In this document: positions 1-6,290 of the stretch, in pieces
How the letters are laid out: the number at the start of each line of letters is the position of its first letter
Position numbering within the stretch: the stretch's first letter is position 1
Source: Acidilobaceae archaeon
GTDB lineage: Archaea; Thermoproteota; Thermoprotei_A; Sulfolobales; Acidilobaceae
DNA: 12,213 nucleotides
Direction: 5' to 3'
Assembly (NCBI GenBank): GCA_027013765.1
Contig: JALWGG010000126.1
Coordinates: 1-12,213 of the forward strand
Position numbers and translations under genes: made by a program
Notes under the pieces: generated by a model
What the model saw: the letters and a program-made list of their open reading frames with translations, nothing else
Databases searched by the model: none
Told to the model about the DNA's origin: nothing

Positions 1-255
1 CTTGTCCTCCTCAAGGTAGATGCCATACTCTACGCCAGGCTGTATACTGTATGCCTGGGCCCCAACTACTATTATCGTTGCTGTTACCGCCATGGCCACC
101 GCCATCATCCTCCTGGCCCTGCTACCCCTCCTGGCTAGAGTATATATGGCTGCCACCACCCATACCAGAACGAGTACTCCTATGCTGAGTGGGCCTGTGA
201 GTAGCGTCTTGAGTATACTGCTACCCTGTACTGCTAGGACCTCCAGCGCATCCAC
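1..255 (-). CDS. Partial membrane protein, two N-terminal TM helices, unknown function
   Basis: Reading the minus strand gives an open frame of 85 codons from a GTG at 255-253 to the window edge with no stop, so the C-terminus is missing. It starts V-D-A-L-E-V-L. A hydrophobic segment follows (about residues 24-45, containing SIGVLVLVWVVAAIY), then a basic loop (RRGSRARR), a second hydrophobic helix (about 54-72), and a polar stretch with YGIYLEEDK. The only in-frame alternatives to GTG are non-canonical codons, because a TAA lies about 50 nt upstream. The GTG also sits the same 5 nt after the duplicated 21-bp dyad as the ATG of the divergent protease gene, which supports it. The plus-strand frame over this region is its Pro/Thr/Ala-rich shadow. 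Product family not recognised; its divergent, mirror-regulated position suggests a link with the neighbouring protease/PadR operon (inference). Confidence 0.72.
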   Translation of the reverse strand, partial: MDALEVLAVQGSSILKTLLTGPLSIGVLVLVWVVAAIYTLARRGSRARRMMAVAMAVTATIIVVGAQAYSIQPGVEYGIYLEEDK

Positions 256-260
256 CCCCG

Positions 261-281
261 ATACCCCGGCTCCCGTGGTAT
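261..281 (-). promoter_or_regulatory. Operator-like 21-bp dyad, copy 1
   Basis: On the minus strand this is ATACC-N11-GGTAT with inner matching bases CGG and CCG; 8 of 10 positions pair around the central A at 271. It is an exact 21/21 reverse-complement match to 342-362. It lies 6-26 nt upstream of the GTG at 255 and downstream of the TATA-like element, a position where a bound repressor would block initiation. PadR binding is inference from the nearby padR gene. Confidence 0.7.
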
Positions 282-299
282 CTATAATAGTATTGTAAT

Positions 300-311
300 G
301 TTTATATACTT
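300..311. promoter_or_regulatory. Shared TATA-like box of divergent promoters
   Basis: The AT-rich element GTTTATATACTT reads as a TATA box on both strands. With the usual archaeal spacing of about 25 bp, transcription would start near 330 for the plus-strand protease operon and near 280 for the minus-strand membrane protein. Both predicted starts leave the dyad in the 5' leader or at its edge. No factor B recognition element stands out on either side. Confidence 0.5.
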
Positions 312-341
312 TACAGCTAGAATATTTCTAATACATGGTAT

Positions 342-362
342 ATACCACGGGAGCCGGGGTAT
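342..362 (+). promoter_or_regulatory. Operator-like 21-bp dyad, copy 2
   Basis: Same 21-bp near-palindrome as at 261-281, here 6-26 nt upstream of the ATG at 368. The two mismatched pairs of the dyad are the same in both copies relative to their gene, so orientation is kept. A perfect 12-bp palindrome TGGTATATACCA (336-347) overlaps its left edge. The GGGG at 356-359 may also serve as ribosome binding site, so a bound protein or RNA structure could affect translation too. Confidence 0.7.
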
Positions 363-367
363 AATCT

Positions 368-1243
368 ATGGTGTACCAATACGCCAGTGGCAGGGGCTTG
401 ATAGTATTCCTTGCAGTAGCATTCATACCGGCATACATACTAGACTATACAGTTGTAATAGGTAGGATGGGCTCGGAGAGCCTCAGCGACTCCCTCATAC
501 TTCTACTGGCACTGGTGGCAAGGATGTGGCTCCCCATATCCGGGAGCATAGCTGCCCTGCTAGTTTCAGGGGTCAGGAGTATAAGGAGTGCACTAGGCCT
601 ACTAGAATTAGGCGGCCCCACGCGTAGGTGGATGGTTATAGCTGTAATAGCGCCGCTGGCAGGCTACATGATATCAATCCCAGTATCACTAGCCCTGGGT
701 GCCAGACTCGCTGCCAGTGACAACCCGGCAGGCATCCCACCCCTACTCATACCCCCACTCCTCCTCTTGGGAGTGCTTGCCGGAGTAACCATTAATGCAC
801 TTGTCGCCCTTGGGGAGGAGGCAGGGTGGAGGGGATACCTGCTAGGTGTCGCCCGGGTGAGGGTAGGCTTTCTACCCGCATCACTGCTTGTGGGCATCAT
901 ATGGGGGCTATGGCATGCGCCCCTGATAATCAACGGCTACAATTATAATATACCGGGGCTACTTGATGATAACACTCCCCAGGGGGTTGAGGCACTGGCA
1001 GTCTTCACAATATACACCACCGCCCTGGGGCTGGTGCTAGCAATGTTAAAGGAGTACAGTGGCTCAACAAGAACCCCTGCCATTGCCCACGGGGTGGTTA
1101 ACGGTGTTGCAGGCGTGTTCACGATAACCGTTAAAGGACCCACTCTTATAACACCACCAGCAGGCCTAGCAGTAGCAATAGGCATGGCTATAGTAGCACT
1201 CGTCCTAGCGTGGTGCTGCAGGGTTGAGGAGGGAGGCCGATAA
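368..1243 (+). CDS. CPBP/CAAX-type intramembrane metalloprotease
   Basis: A 291-aa, strongly hydrophobic protein of the CPBP family (Abi/Rce1-like, PF02517). All three family motifs are visible: the paired glutamates and arginine in EEAGWR (E150, E151, R155), the WGLWH motif (H183; Trp replaces the usual Phe of FxxxH), and HGVVN (H241, N245). These residues line the intramembrane active site in the family. About seven or eight TM helices can be drawn, including 11-31, 43-64, 88-111, 125-147, 168-188, 208-226 and a C-terminal one near 260-282. Family members cleave CAAX proteins or act in bacteriocin maturation and immunity; the substrate here is unknown. ATG at 368 is preceded by GGGG with 8-nt spacing. 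It is the first gene of an operon; its last 20 nt overlap the PadR gene. Confidence 0.88.
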   Translation: MVYQYASGRGLIVFLAVAFIPAYILDYTVVIGRMGSESLSDSLILLLALVARMWLPISGSIAALLVSGVRSIRSALGLLELGGPTRRWMVIAVIAPLAGYMISIPVSLALGARLAASDNPAGIPPLLIPPLLLLGVLAGVTINALVALGEEAGWRGYLLGVARVRVGFLPASLLVGIIWGLWHAPLIINGYNYNIPGLLDDNTPQGVEALAVFTIYTTALGLVLAMLKEYSGSTRTPAIAHGVVNGVAGVFTITVKGPTLITPPAGLAVAIGMAIVALVLAWCCRVEEGGR

Positions 1244-1562
1244 GCTGTTAAGAGACGCAAGGACCGGGGTGCTTGCACTGGCAATACTCAAGATACTAGT
1301 AGACCATGGCCCCCTCCACGGGTATGGATTGAGGAAGACGCTATCAACCCTAACAGGCAGGGACCCTCCTGAGACCAGTGTATATGATGCATTGAAGAGG
1401 CTTGAAAGGCTGGGTCTTGCGAGTAGCTACTGGGCCCGTGGAGGCACGGGCTCCCTCAGGAAATACTATAAGGCCACCCCCATCGCGGGGGAGGTCCTCG
1501 AAGAGGCCCTAGGGGAGTTGTCACGCCTAATGGGGTGGCTATTATGCAGGGAGACTGGATGA
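1224..1562 (+). CDS. PadR family transcriptional regulator
   Basis: A 112-aa winged-helix protein. Residues 17-60 (LALAILKILVDHGPLHGYGL, then the recognition helix region with SVYDALKRLERLGL) match the PadR N-terminal HTH. The wing has GTGSLRKYYKATPIAGE, the usual PadR RKYY motif before the terminal helix. The C-terminal dimerisation helix is short, as in the small PadR subclass. Start is TTG at 1224, preceded by GGTG 8 nt upstream; the only later canonical start is a GTG near 1269, which would remove the first helix. It overlaps the protease gene by 20 nt and the next gene by ATGA, so the three are co-translated. PadR proteins usually repress membrane or transporter genes in response to small molecules; here the twin dyads upstream are the obvious candidate operators (inference). 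Confidence 0.9.
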   Translation: MRREADKLLRDARTGVLALAILKILVDHGPLHGYGLRKTLSTLTGRDPPETSVYDALKRLERLGLASSYWARGGTGSLRKYYKATPIAGEVLEEALGELSRLMGWLLCRETG

Positions 1563-2257
1563 TCAACCTGATAGTATCAATGATCACACTAGTACCTGGA
1601 GCCGTCCTCCTGATGTTCGCAGGCAGGCTAGAGTATAGCCCATTCGCAGGCCTCAACCCAGCCTATGTAACGGTGTCCCGGAGGGTAGCGGCTAGGATCA
1701 ACAGGCTCCTAGGCACTATACTTGTTCTAGGAAGCCTTGCATCACTTGGAGTGGGCCTCATGTATGGGGTCACAATACAGGTATCCATACTTGTAATCCA
1801 CGTGATAACAGCATTCATAGCAGTAACAGAGTATTCCAGGCGCCTCGCAGAGATCGAGTCGCTAGTGCTACCGCCAGAGGGGGAGCCGAGGCCCGTGCCA
1901 AGTTTAGGGCTCTACGGCAAGCTGCTAGTCCTAGCATCATCCATAACCTCCCTGGCCTTGGCAATAGCGTCAGTAAGGGTGTTGTATGGGCTCGATGCGG
2001 TGGGTATAGGCGTGGTGATGGTTTCTATAAACATGCTTCCATTATACCTTGCATTCCTATCGATCAGGAGGCCAGAGGCGTATGCACTCCCGCACCTAAA
2101 GGAGCCCGTGGTTAAGGTTCTCATCGTCTCAATACCCGTATCGGTATCATTGATTATGGCGTCAATATCGCTAGCAATATTGGGGGCAGATTATTGGTGG
2201 ATCCCTATACCGCTAGGACTTATAATAGGAGCCGCGCCGCTAATAAAAACCTGGTAA
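1559..2257 (+). CDS. Polytopic membrane protein (~7 TM), distant SdpI/DUF3784-like possibility
   Basis: With the ATG at 1559 the product is 232 aa. Hydrophobic segments lie near residues 3-21, 51-69, 72-91, 121-139, 146-169, 184-208 and 212-229. The loop before the second helix (GLNPAYVTVSRRVAARINRL) followed by LGTILVLGSL loosely recalls the cytoplasmic signature before a helix in SdpI and DUF3784 membrane proteins, but the match is too weak for an assignment. The start was chosen because ATGA overlaps the padR stop and GGGAG lies about 6 nt upstream; in-frame GTG 1535 and ATG 1544 are alternatives. As last gene of the protease-PadR operon it may be the effector or immunity partner whose level the PadR protein controls (inference). 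Confidence 0.75.
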   Translation: MINLIVSMITLVPGAVLLMFAGRLEYSPFAGLNPAYVTVSRRVAARINRLLGTILVLGSLASLGVGLMYGVTIQVSILVIHVITAFIAVTEYSRRLAEIESLVLPPEGEPRPVPSLGLYGKLLVLASSITSLALAIASVRVLYGLDAVGIGVVMVSINMLPLYLAFLSIRRPEAYALPHLKEPVVKVLIVSIPVSVSLIMASISLAILGADYWWIPIPLGLIIGAAPLIKTW

Positions 2258-2322
2258 TGTAGACTAATGCCTCCTAATGATAGTTTATATGGCCTAGCCG
2301 CATCCGCCTGGCACCTTCAAGG

Positions 2323-3351
2323 TTATTTGCAGGGAGGCTTCTTGAGTATGTTGTCTAGCCTTTTTGTGCCTGGTGTGCATGGTTTTAGTGTGTATGCCTT
2401 CTGGAGCGCCCTGAAGGTGTTTACCGGGGGGTTTACGGTGTAGATTATCGTGTCATCGCTTGGAGAGAGGGCCACGTATTCCCCTGCTATGAGGACCTTG
2501 TAGCCTGCTAGCGGGTCCACCCCTCTTCCGATAAGCTTTATGAGCTCCCTCCTCCTGTAGAATCTGATTCCTGGCTCAGACCCGTCCCTCCCTGGCGCGG
2601 GCTTGGGCATGAGGACCTCGTTCAACACATCCAGTGATAGTAGGGATAACGTGTCGCTATGCCTAACGCGTATAGAATTTACTCCACGTGTGTGGAGCGC
2701 CTCCGTATATGAGGGGAGCCAGTGTGGGGCCCCCTCGACCTTGATGCTGGATACGGTGTCTGAGAGTAGTATGTTTGCTAGGAGGCATACCGGGTAGCTC
2801 GGCCCATCCCGAGTCATCGATAGTATGTAGCCTAGCAGCCTTGAAGCCGTCACGGGCGCGATCCTCCTTATCCTAGATGCCGCCTCGACCATCCTGCTAG
2901 CGGCCCCCCTCCTCCTCTTTTCGAGTAGCCTAGCTATGCTTGCCGCGGGTGTGTATGCGATCGGCGATCCCGGGTCCCCCATGACGGAGTCCAGTGTTAG
3001 CTGGCCCATGCCTATGCTGGGTGCTAGGGCTAGGCTGTATATTGATAGTGCTATTGGAAGCACACTGTAGCCTGTAGCTGCTGATAAACTCCTAGCAGTT
3101 GATACCGCTATCTTTGCCATCTTGGGGGTGTGGAGGCTTGATGTATAGTGTACTAGTAGCCTTAGCGCCTCCACCTCGCTGGGAGCCGGGATCATAGAGA
3201 CTCCAATGCCACTCCTATACATGAACCTGGCCCCGCCGCTGGTCGTTACGGATGGGAGGTCCTCGGGCTCCCTATTATAGTAGCCTATAACCCTCCCCTC
3301 GACAATTATCCTGTCGCCATCTATAGTCAGGCCGTGGACGTCTTCATGCAA
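2323..3351 (-). CDS. Hypothetical protein, 342 aa, family not recognised
   Basis: A long open frame with local codon usage (AGG/ATA-rich) and convergent to the membrane-protein operon, so it is probably real. It begins with a small beta-rich region (LTIDGDRIIVEGRVIGYYN, about residues 8-26). A mixed alpha-helical middle follows with basic stretches (EKRRRGAASR near 144-153), and then a C-terminal domain with YRRRELIKLIGRGVDPLAGY. The last 30 residues are basic and carry two cysteines (LKPCTPGTKR and KKPPCK). There is no convincing signal peptide or TM helix. TTG at 3351 is the only canonical start before residue 40. It diverges from diphthine synthase. No function is proposed. Confidence 0.72.
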   Translation of the reverse strand: MHEDVHGLTIDGDRIIVEGRVIGYYNREPEDLPSVTTSGGARFMYRSGIGVSMIPAPSEVEALRLLVHYTSSLHTPKMAKIAVSTARSLSAATGYSVLPIALSIYSLALAPSIGMGQLTLDSVMGDPGSPIAYTPAASIARLLEKRRRGAASRMVEAASRIRRIAPVTASRLLGYILSMTRDGPSYPVCLLANILLSDTVSSIKVEGAPHWLPSYTEALHTRGVNSIRVRHSDTLSLLSLDVLNEVLMPKPAPGRDGSEPGIRFYRRRELIKLIGRGVDPLAGYKVLIAGEYVALSPSDDTIIYTVNPPVNTFRALQKAYTLKPCTPGTKRLDNILKKPPCK

Positions 3352-3355
3352 TAGG

Positions 3356-3375
3356 GGTCATCCCCTGCTATGACC
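3356..3375. promoter_or_regulatory. Inverted repeat GGTCAT-N8-ATGACC upstream of the 342-aa gene
   Basis: Two perfect 6-bp arms (3356-3361 and 3370-3375) separated by 8 bp lie between the TATA-like box at 3392-3403 and the TTG at 3351, at the predicted minus-strand transcription start. A nested GGGG-TCAT-CCCC stem (3354-3365) ends 2 nt before the TTG and could occlude the start in RNA. Operator or leader hairpin; no regulator is named. Confidence 0.35.
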
Positions 3376-3391
3376 ATTAGTACCGCTAGAT

Positions 3392-3403
3392 CCTTATTTT
3401 AGG
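3392..3403. promoter_or_regulatory. TATA-like box between divergent genes
   Basis: CCTTATTTTAGG reads as a TATA-like element on both strands. On the plus strand it predicts a start near 3420, matching a leaderless diphthine synthase mRNA beginning at the ATG at 3419 and arguing against the ATG at 3404. On the minus strand it predicts a start near 3372, giving a ~20-nt leader for the 342-aa gene. Confidence 0.45.
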
Positions 3404-3418
3404 ATGGAGGCGGCTATT

Positions 3419-4222
3419 ATGCTTGTGCTCGCCGGTGGAGGACTCCATGGAGGCCACTTCACCCTTGAGCTGGTGGAGCTCCTCAAGAGGGCCGACGTCG
3501 TTTATGTTGAGGACTATACCATGCCCGGAGGCGTGAGCCTGCTGGGTGAGGTGAGGAGGTTCAACCCCCGAGCTAGGAGGGCGTCTAGGAGCCTATTAGA
3601 GGAGGGGGTGGACGAGGTCCTCTCCGAGGCTGCTAGCAGGCTCGTGGTCATTGTAACGGGTGGGCACCCCCTGATTGCCACGACACATGTGAGTATTGTA
3701 GCCGAGGCAAGGAGTAGGGGTATAGGGGTTAAGGTCCTCCAGGGCGTCTCAGGCGTCGTCGCGGCCATGACTGTTGCCGGGCTGGACTTCTACAAGTATG
3801 GTAGGGTGGTAACGATTCCCGGGCCATGGAGGATGGTAGAGCCATATAGCATTATAGAGTATATCTATATGAATACCCTTGCAGGCCTGCACACACTAGC
3901 CCTACTAGACATAGACGAGGATAGGAGGCAACTATGCGTTGGAGACGCCCTAGAGGTCCTCGCAAGGCTAGACACTCTGGGGGTCCTCAGGGGCGTGGAC
4001 GTGGTTATAGTTGAGGATGCAGGCCTTGAGGAGGAGAGGGTCTGGCATGCTAGAGTCGGTATGACTAATAGATGCCAGGAGGGGGTGGCAAGCATAGTCC
4101 TACCACTAGCGGCATCCCGGATAGAGGCTGAGATGCTCCACAAGATACATGGGATAAAGCTGGATCTCGGGAAGCTTGAAGCCGTCAGGGAAAAGATTAG
4201 GGTGTGGTATATGCGGGGCTAG
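3419..4222 (+). CDS. dph5: Diphthine synthase
   Basis: A 267-aa tetrapyrrole/SAM methyltransferase-fold protein that methylates the modified histidine of translation elongation factor 2 in diphthamide synthesis, in the cytoplasm. Visible family motifs: N-terminal MLVLAGGGL with the SAM-binding glycine loop; RADVVYVEDYT (about 25-34); VTGGHPLIATTHV (79-91); VLQGVS (107-111); YKYGRVVTIPGPW (125-137) and GLHTLALLDID (157-166). Length is normal for archaeal DphB/Dph5 (about 260 aa). The start at 3419 gives the canonical N-terminus; an upstream in-frame ATG at 3404 would add five residues but lies inside the expected promoter region. The usual GDP of the SAM-contact loop reads GHP here. Archaea normally hold dph5 as a single core gene, not in a fixed operon. 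Confidence 0.92.
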   Translation: MLVLAGGGLHGGHFTLELVELLKRADVVYVEDYTMPGGVSLLGEVRRFNPRARRASRSLLEEGVDEVLSEAASRLVVIVTGGHPLIATTHVSIVAEARSRGIGVKVLQGVSGVVAAMTVAGLDFYKYGRVVTIPGPWRMVEPYSIIEYIYMNTLAGLHTLALLDIDEDRRQLCVGDALEVLARLDTLGVLRGVDVVIVEDAGLEEERVWHARVGMTNRCQEGVASIVLPLAASRIEAEMLHKIHGIKLDLGKLEAVREKIRVWYMRG

Positions 4223-4223
4223 A

Positions 4224-4853
4224 TTATGGAAGCTTCTTCGACGCCAACTCGCTTATAACCTCTTCAGCCCTCCTAAGGACCTCCCTCCTCCTCCCCTCAT
4301 AGTAGTTCCTGCCAGTGGTGTCTATAGTCACTATTAACGGGCCGAAATCCTCCACCTCAAGGAGCCATACAGCTTCCGGTATCCCGAGCTCTTCTAGCCA
4401 GTAGACGTCTATAACCCTCTTTATAGCCTCGGCGGCGAGCGCCCCCGCGCCGCCGGTGAATACTGTGTATACAGCCTTATGCCTCCTCATCGCATCAGCA
4501 GTCCTCTCACCCATGCCACCCTTGCCTATGATCATCCTGACCCCGGTCTTCTCTATAAACTCCGCCTCCACGCTCTCCATCCTCATGCTCGTCGTCGGCC
4601 CTGCAGCTATGATCTCCCACCCACCGTCCAGCCTCCTGGCCACGGGGCCGCAGTGGTATAGCGCCAGCCCCTCAGGGTTGAATGGAAGCTCTCTCCCAGA
4701 CTCTATCTCCTCCAGGATCTTCTTGTGGGCCTCGTCCCTGGCGGTGAATATGAGGCCTGACAAGTACACTATATCACCCACCCTGAGCCTCTCAACATCA
4801 CCAACGCTCAGGGGGGTCCTCAGCCTATACTCCCTCCCACTCACACGCTCCAC
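4224..4853 (-). CDS. Class I fumarate hydratase, beta (C-terminal) subunit
   Basis: A 209-aa protein matching the beta chain of the two-subunit, iron-sulfur class I fumarase / L-tartrate dehydratase family (fumarate + water to malate in the citric acid cycle). Motifs visible: LIFTARDEAHK (34-44), LYHCGPV (65-71), IIAAGPTTSMRM (81-92) and IIGKGGM (108-114), followed by the TGGAGALAAEAI region and the acidic EVEDFGPLIV motif. The length is normal for archaeal split fumarases. GTG at 4853 follows the alpha stop after 3 nt (TAGGGGGTG), so the G-run both ends the alpha gene and acts as ribosome binding signal. It converges with diphthine synthase with a single nucleotide between stop codons. Tartrate dehydratase cannot be excluded from sequence alone, but fumarase fits a thermophile's central metabolism. 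Confidence 0.93.
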   Translation of the reverse strand: MERVSGREYRLRTPLSVGDVERLRVGDIVYLSGLIFTARDEAHKKILEEIESGRELPFNPEGLALYHCGPVARRLDGGWEIIAAGPTTSMRMESVEAEFIEKTGVRMIIGKGGMGERTADAMRRHKAVYTVFTGGAGALAAEAIKRVIDVYWLEELGIPEAVWLLEVEDFGPLIVTIDTTGRNYYEGRRREVLRRAEEVISELASKKLP

Positions 4854-4856
4854 CCC

Positions 4857-5777
4857 CTAACCTGTCACGCATGAACCATTACTCGGGTACAGGTGCTTGC
4901 TCGTGATCCTCCACTCCCCACTACTCTCAATGGTCATGGTAGCCCTACGCGTAGCCCAGCAGCTTGTGACTACCCCTATGGCGAAGCTTGCCGGGTGCCT
5001 GTATGCATAGTCGAACTTTACATCGAGAACCGTATACTTGCCGCCGAACCCGTGGGGCCCCACGCCCAGCTTGTTGAGGGCCTTATACAACTCCTCCTCA
5101 AGCCTTGCAGCCTTGGGGTCGCTATTTCTAACTCCTATGGGCCTGAAGAGGGACTTCTTGGCCAGGCTCAACGCTATATCCCCGCCTGCAGCCACTGCTA
5201 CTCCAACGATTAGCGGGGGGCATGGTAGGGGTCCGTATTCTGCCACCGCCCTTATGACCGCCTCCTTAAGCTTGCTCCATCCCTTTAGGGGTGGGGTCAT
5301 TACAAGCCTCGACGGGGCCTCGCTCCCTCCACCCTTTAGCATGAACTTCACGTCAACCCTATCCCCGGGCACTAGGTCGACGTGGATCCATGGTATGTAC
5401 CTTCCAGTATTGTCCCCGGAGTTCCTGGCGTATAGGGGGTCGACGGCGTTGGGCCTAAGCACCCCCTCCCTTGTCACGCTCCTGATAGCGTCCTTGAAAG
5501 CCTCTATTACCTGGCTCCTCAGCGGGAAGCCGTCGCCTATCTCAAGGAATAGGTATGGTGTACCCGTGTCCTGGCAGATGGGCCTCCCCCTCTTGCAGGC
5601 GAGCTCCATGTTACGCAGTATAGCCCCTAGCTGGGCCTTGGCCAGGGGGTTATCCTCGCTCATGTCAGCGTCTCGGATGGCCTCATACACGTCTGCAGGG
5701 ATCCTATTGGCGGTTGTCAGGATCAACTCTCTAAAGGCTGAGACTAGGTCCTCGCGGGTGACAGCCACCAACAACAC
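4857..5777 (-). CDS. Class I fumarate hydratase, alpha (N-terminal) subunit
   Basis: A 306-aa protein carrying the 4Fe-4S dehydratase domain. The three expected cluster cysteines are visible: C68 in PICQDTGTP, C186 in GPLPCPPLIVG and C273 in VTSCWATRR. Other family motifs are KGGGSEAPSR (148-157) and GPHGFGGKYTVLDVKFDYAYRHPA. It pairs with the beta subunit encoded 3 nt downstream to make the complete enzyme. Two starts are possible. GTG at 5777 lies about 25 bp from the TATA-like box and would be leaderless. GTG at 5768 gives MAVTREDLV and has GAGGTG as a ribosome site 6 nt upstream. The long plus-strand frame opposite this gene is a codon-bias shadow. Confidence 0.95.
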   Translation of the reverse strand: MLLVAVTREDLVSAFRELILTTANRIPADVYEAIRDADMSEDNPLAKAQLGAILRNMELACKRGRPICQDTGTPYLFLEIGDGFPLRSQVIEAFKDAIRSVTREGVLRPNAVDPLYARNSGDNTGRYIPWIHVDLVPGDRVDVKFMLKGGGSEAPSRLVMTPPLKGWSKLKEAVIRAVAEYGPLPCPPLIVGVAVAAGGDIALSLAKKSLFRPIGVRNSDPKAARLEEELYKALNKLGVGPHGFGGKYTVLDVKFDYAYRHPASFAIGVVTSCWATRRATMTIESSGEWRITSKHLYPSNGSCVTG

Positions 5778-5795
5778 CTCATATACATGCCATGA

Positions 5796-5807
5796 CTATT
5801 AAAATAG
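5796..5807 (-). promoter_or_regulatory. TATA-like box for fumarase operon
   Basis: CTATTTTAATAG on the minus strand, centred about 25 bp before the GTG at 5777, the spacing expected for a leaderless archaeal transcript. It sits in an AT-rich stretch (about 5793-5875) that contrasts with the surrounding coding DNA; other AT-rich candidates lie further upstream. Confidence 0.5.
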
Positions 5808-5936
5808 TATATGGAAATATAATATCCTATAACGGGGCCATGCTTCATAAGCATTAAATGGGATATAATTTAAGGCATACCTCCGCAGGATCCCGCCGTG
5901 CCCTACTACTCCCAGAGGGTTCCATGGAGGAACGCC

Positions 5937-6290
5937 TCAACCCCCGCCCCTATATACTATTGCTGCTGTGGAAACGGAGGCCACCACCACTAATAGGTAG
6001 ACTATGAGGTATGCGAGCACCAAGGGCATGCCCGCTATTGAAGCGGTTAGCGAAACCATTGCAAAGGCGCCGGGCACGGTCACACCTATTACCAGGAAGG
6101 CTATTGTGACCCATGCTAGCCCCGAGACTATCCCCCTGGCAGCAGCCTCCTTGAGCGTGCTTGCCCGGAAGCTTGCAATGGCTGCCGCCATGATCGATGA
6201 TATGATCACGTTACCCATAACATAGTCCAGTAGGAGGCCTGTTAGCACTCCCAAGGCCACCTGGAGTATAGAGGTTCTATTCATATTCAT
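5937..6290 (-). CDS. Small membrane protein coupled to the acylase gene
   Basis: A 117-aa hydrophobic protein starting MNMNRTSILQ. Helices can be drawn near residues 8-40 (probably a pair), 52-73 and 85-112, with a basic/amphipathic loop (FRASTLKEAAARG, 41-53) between them; it ends YRGGG. The start ATG at 6290 overlaps the acylase stop as TGATG; the ATG at 6284 is equally possible and is better spaced from GGAGGGTGAT (6298-6289), which resembles the anti-16S sequence. The same frame extends upstream inside the acylase gene, but that part (MQRGSAGHRV...) is out-of-frame acylase DNA and is left out. Family not recognised. Translational coupling suggests it acts with the acylase at the membrane (inference). 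Confidence 0.7.
   Translation of the reverse strand: MNMNRTSILQVALGVLTGLLLDYVMGNVIISSIMAAAIASFRASTLKEAAARGIVSGLAWVTIAFLVIGVTVPGAFAMVSLTASIAGMPLVLAYLIVYLLVVVASVSTAAIVYRGGG

Noticed and set aside
20..298. Plus-strand 92-aa frame at the left edge
   Set aside because: Its composition is Thr/Pro/Ala-rich, and the opposite strand gives a coherent two-helix membrane protein with a start placed by the duplicated leader.
5038..5802. 254-aa plus-strand frame opposite the fumarase alpha gene
   Set aside because: It is a mirror of a highly conserved enzyme frame; Ser/Leu/Pro-rich composition and no motif.
5815..5936. Possible RNA gene in the gap after the fumarase promoter, with a GTTCC-ATGGA-GGAAC hairpin at 5920-5932
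   Set aside because: The stem is only 5 bp and no tRNA, C/D-box or H/ACA signature is present; at most a weak terminator or chance.
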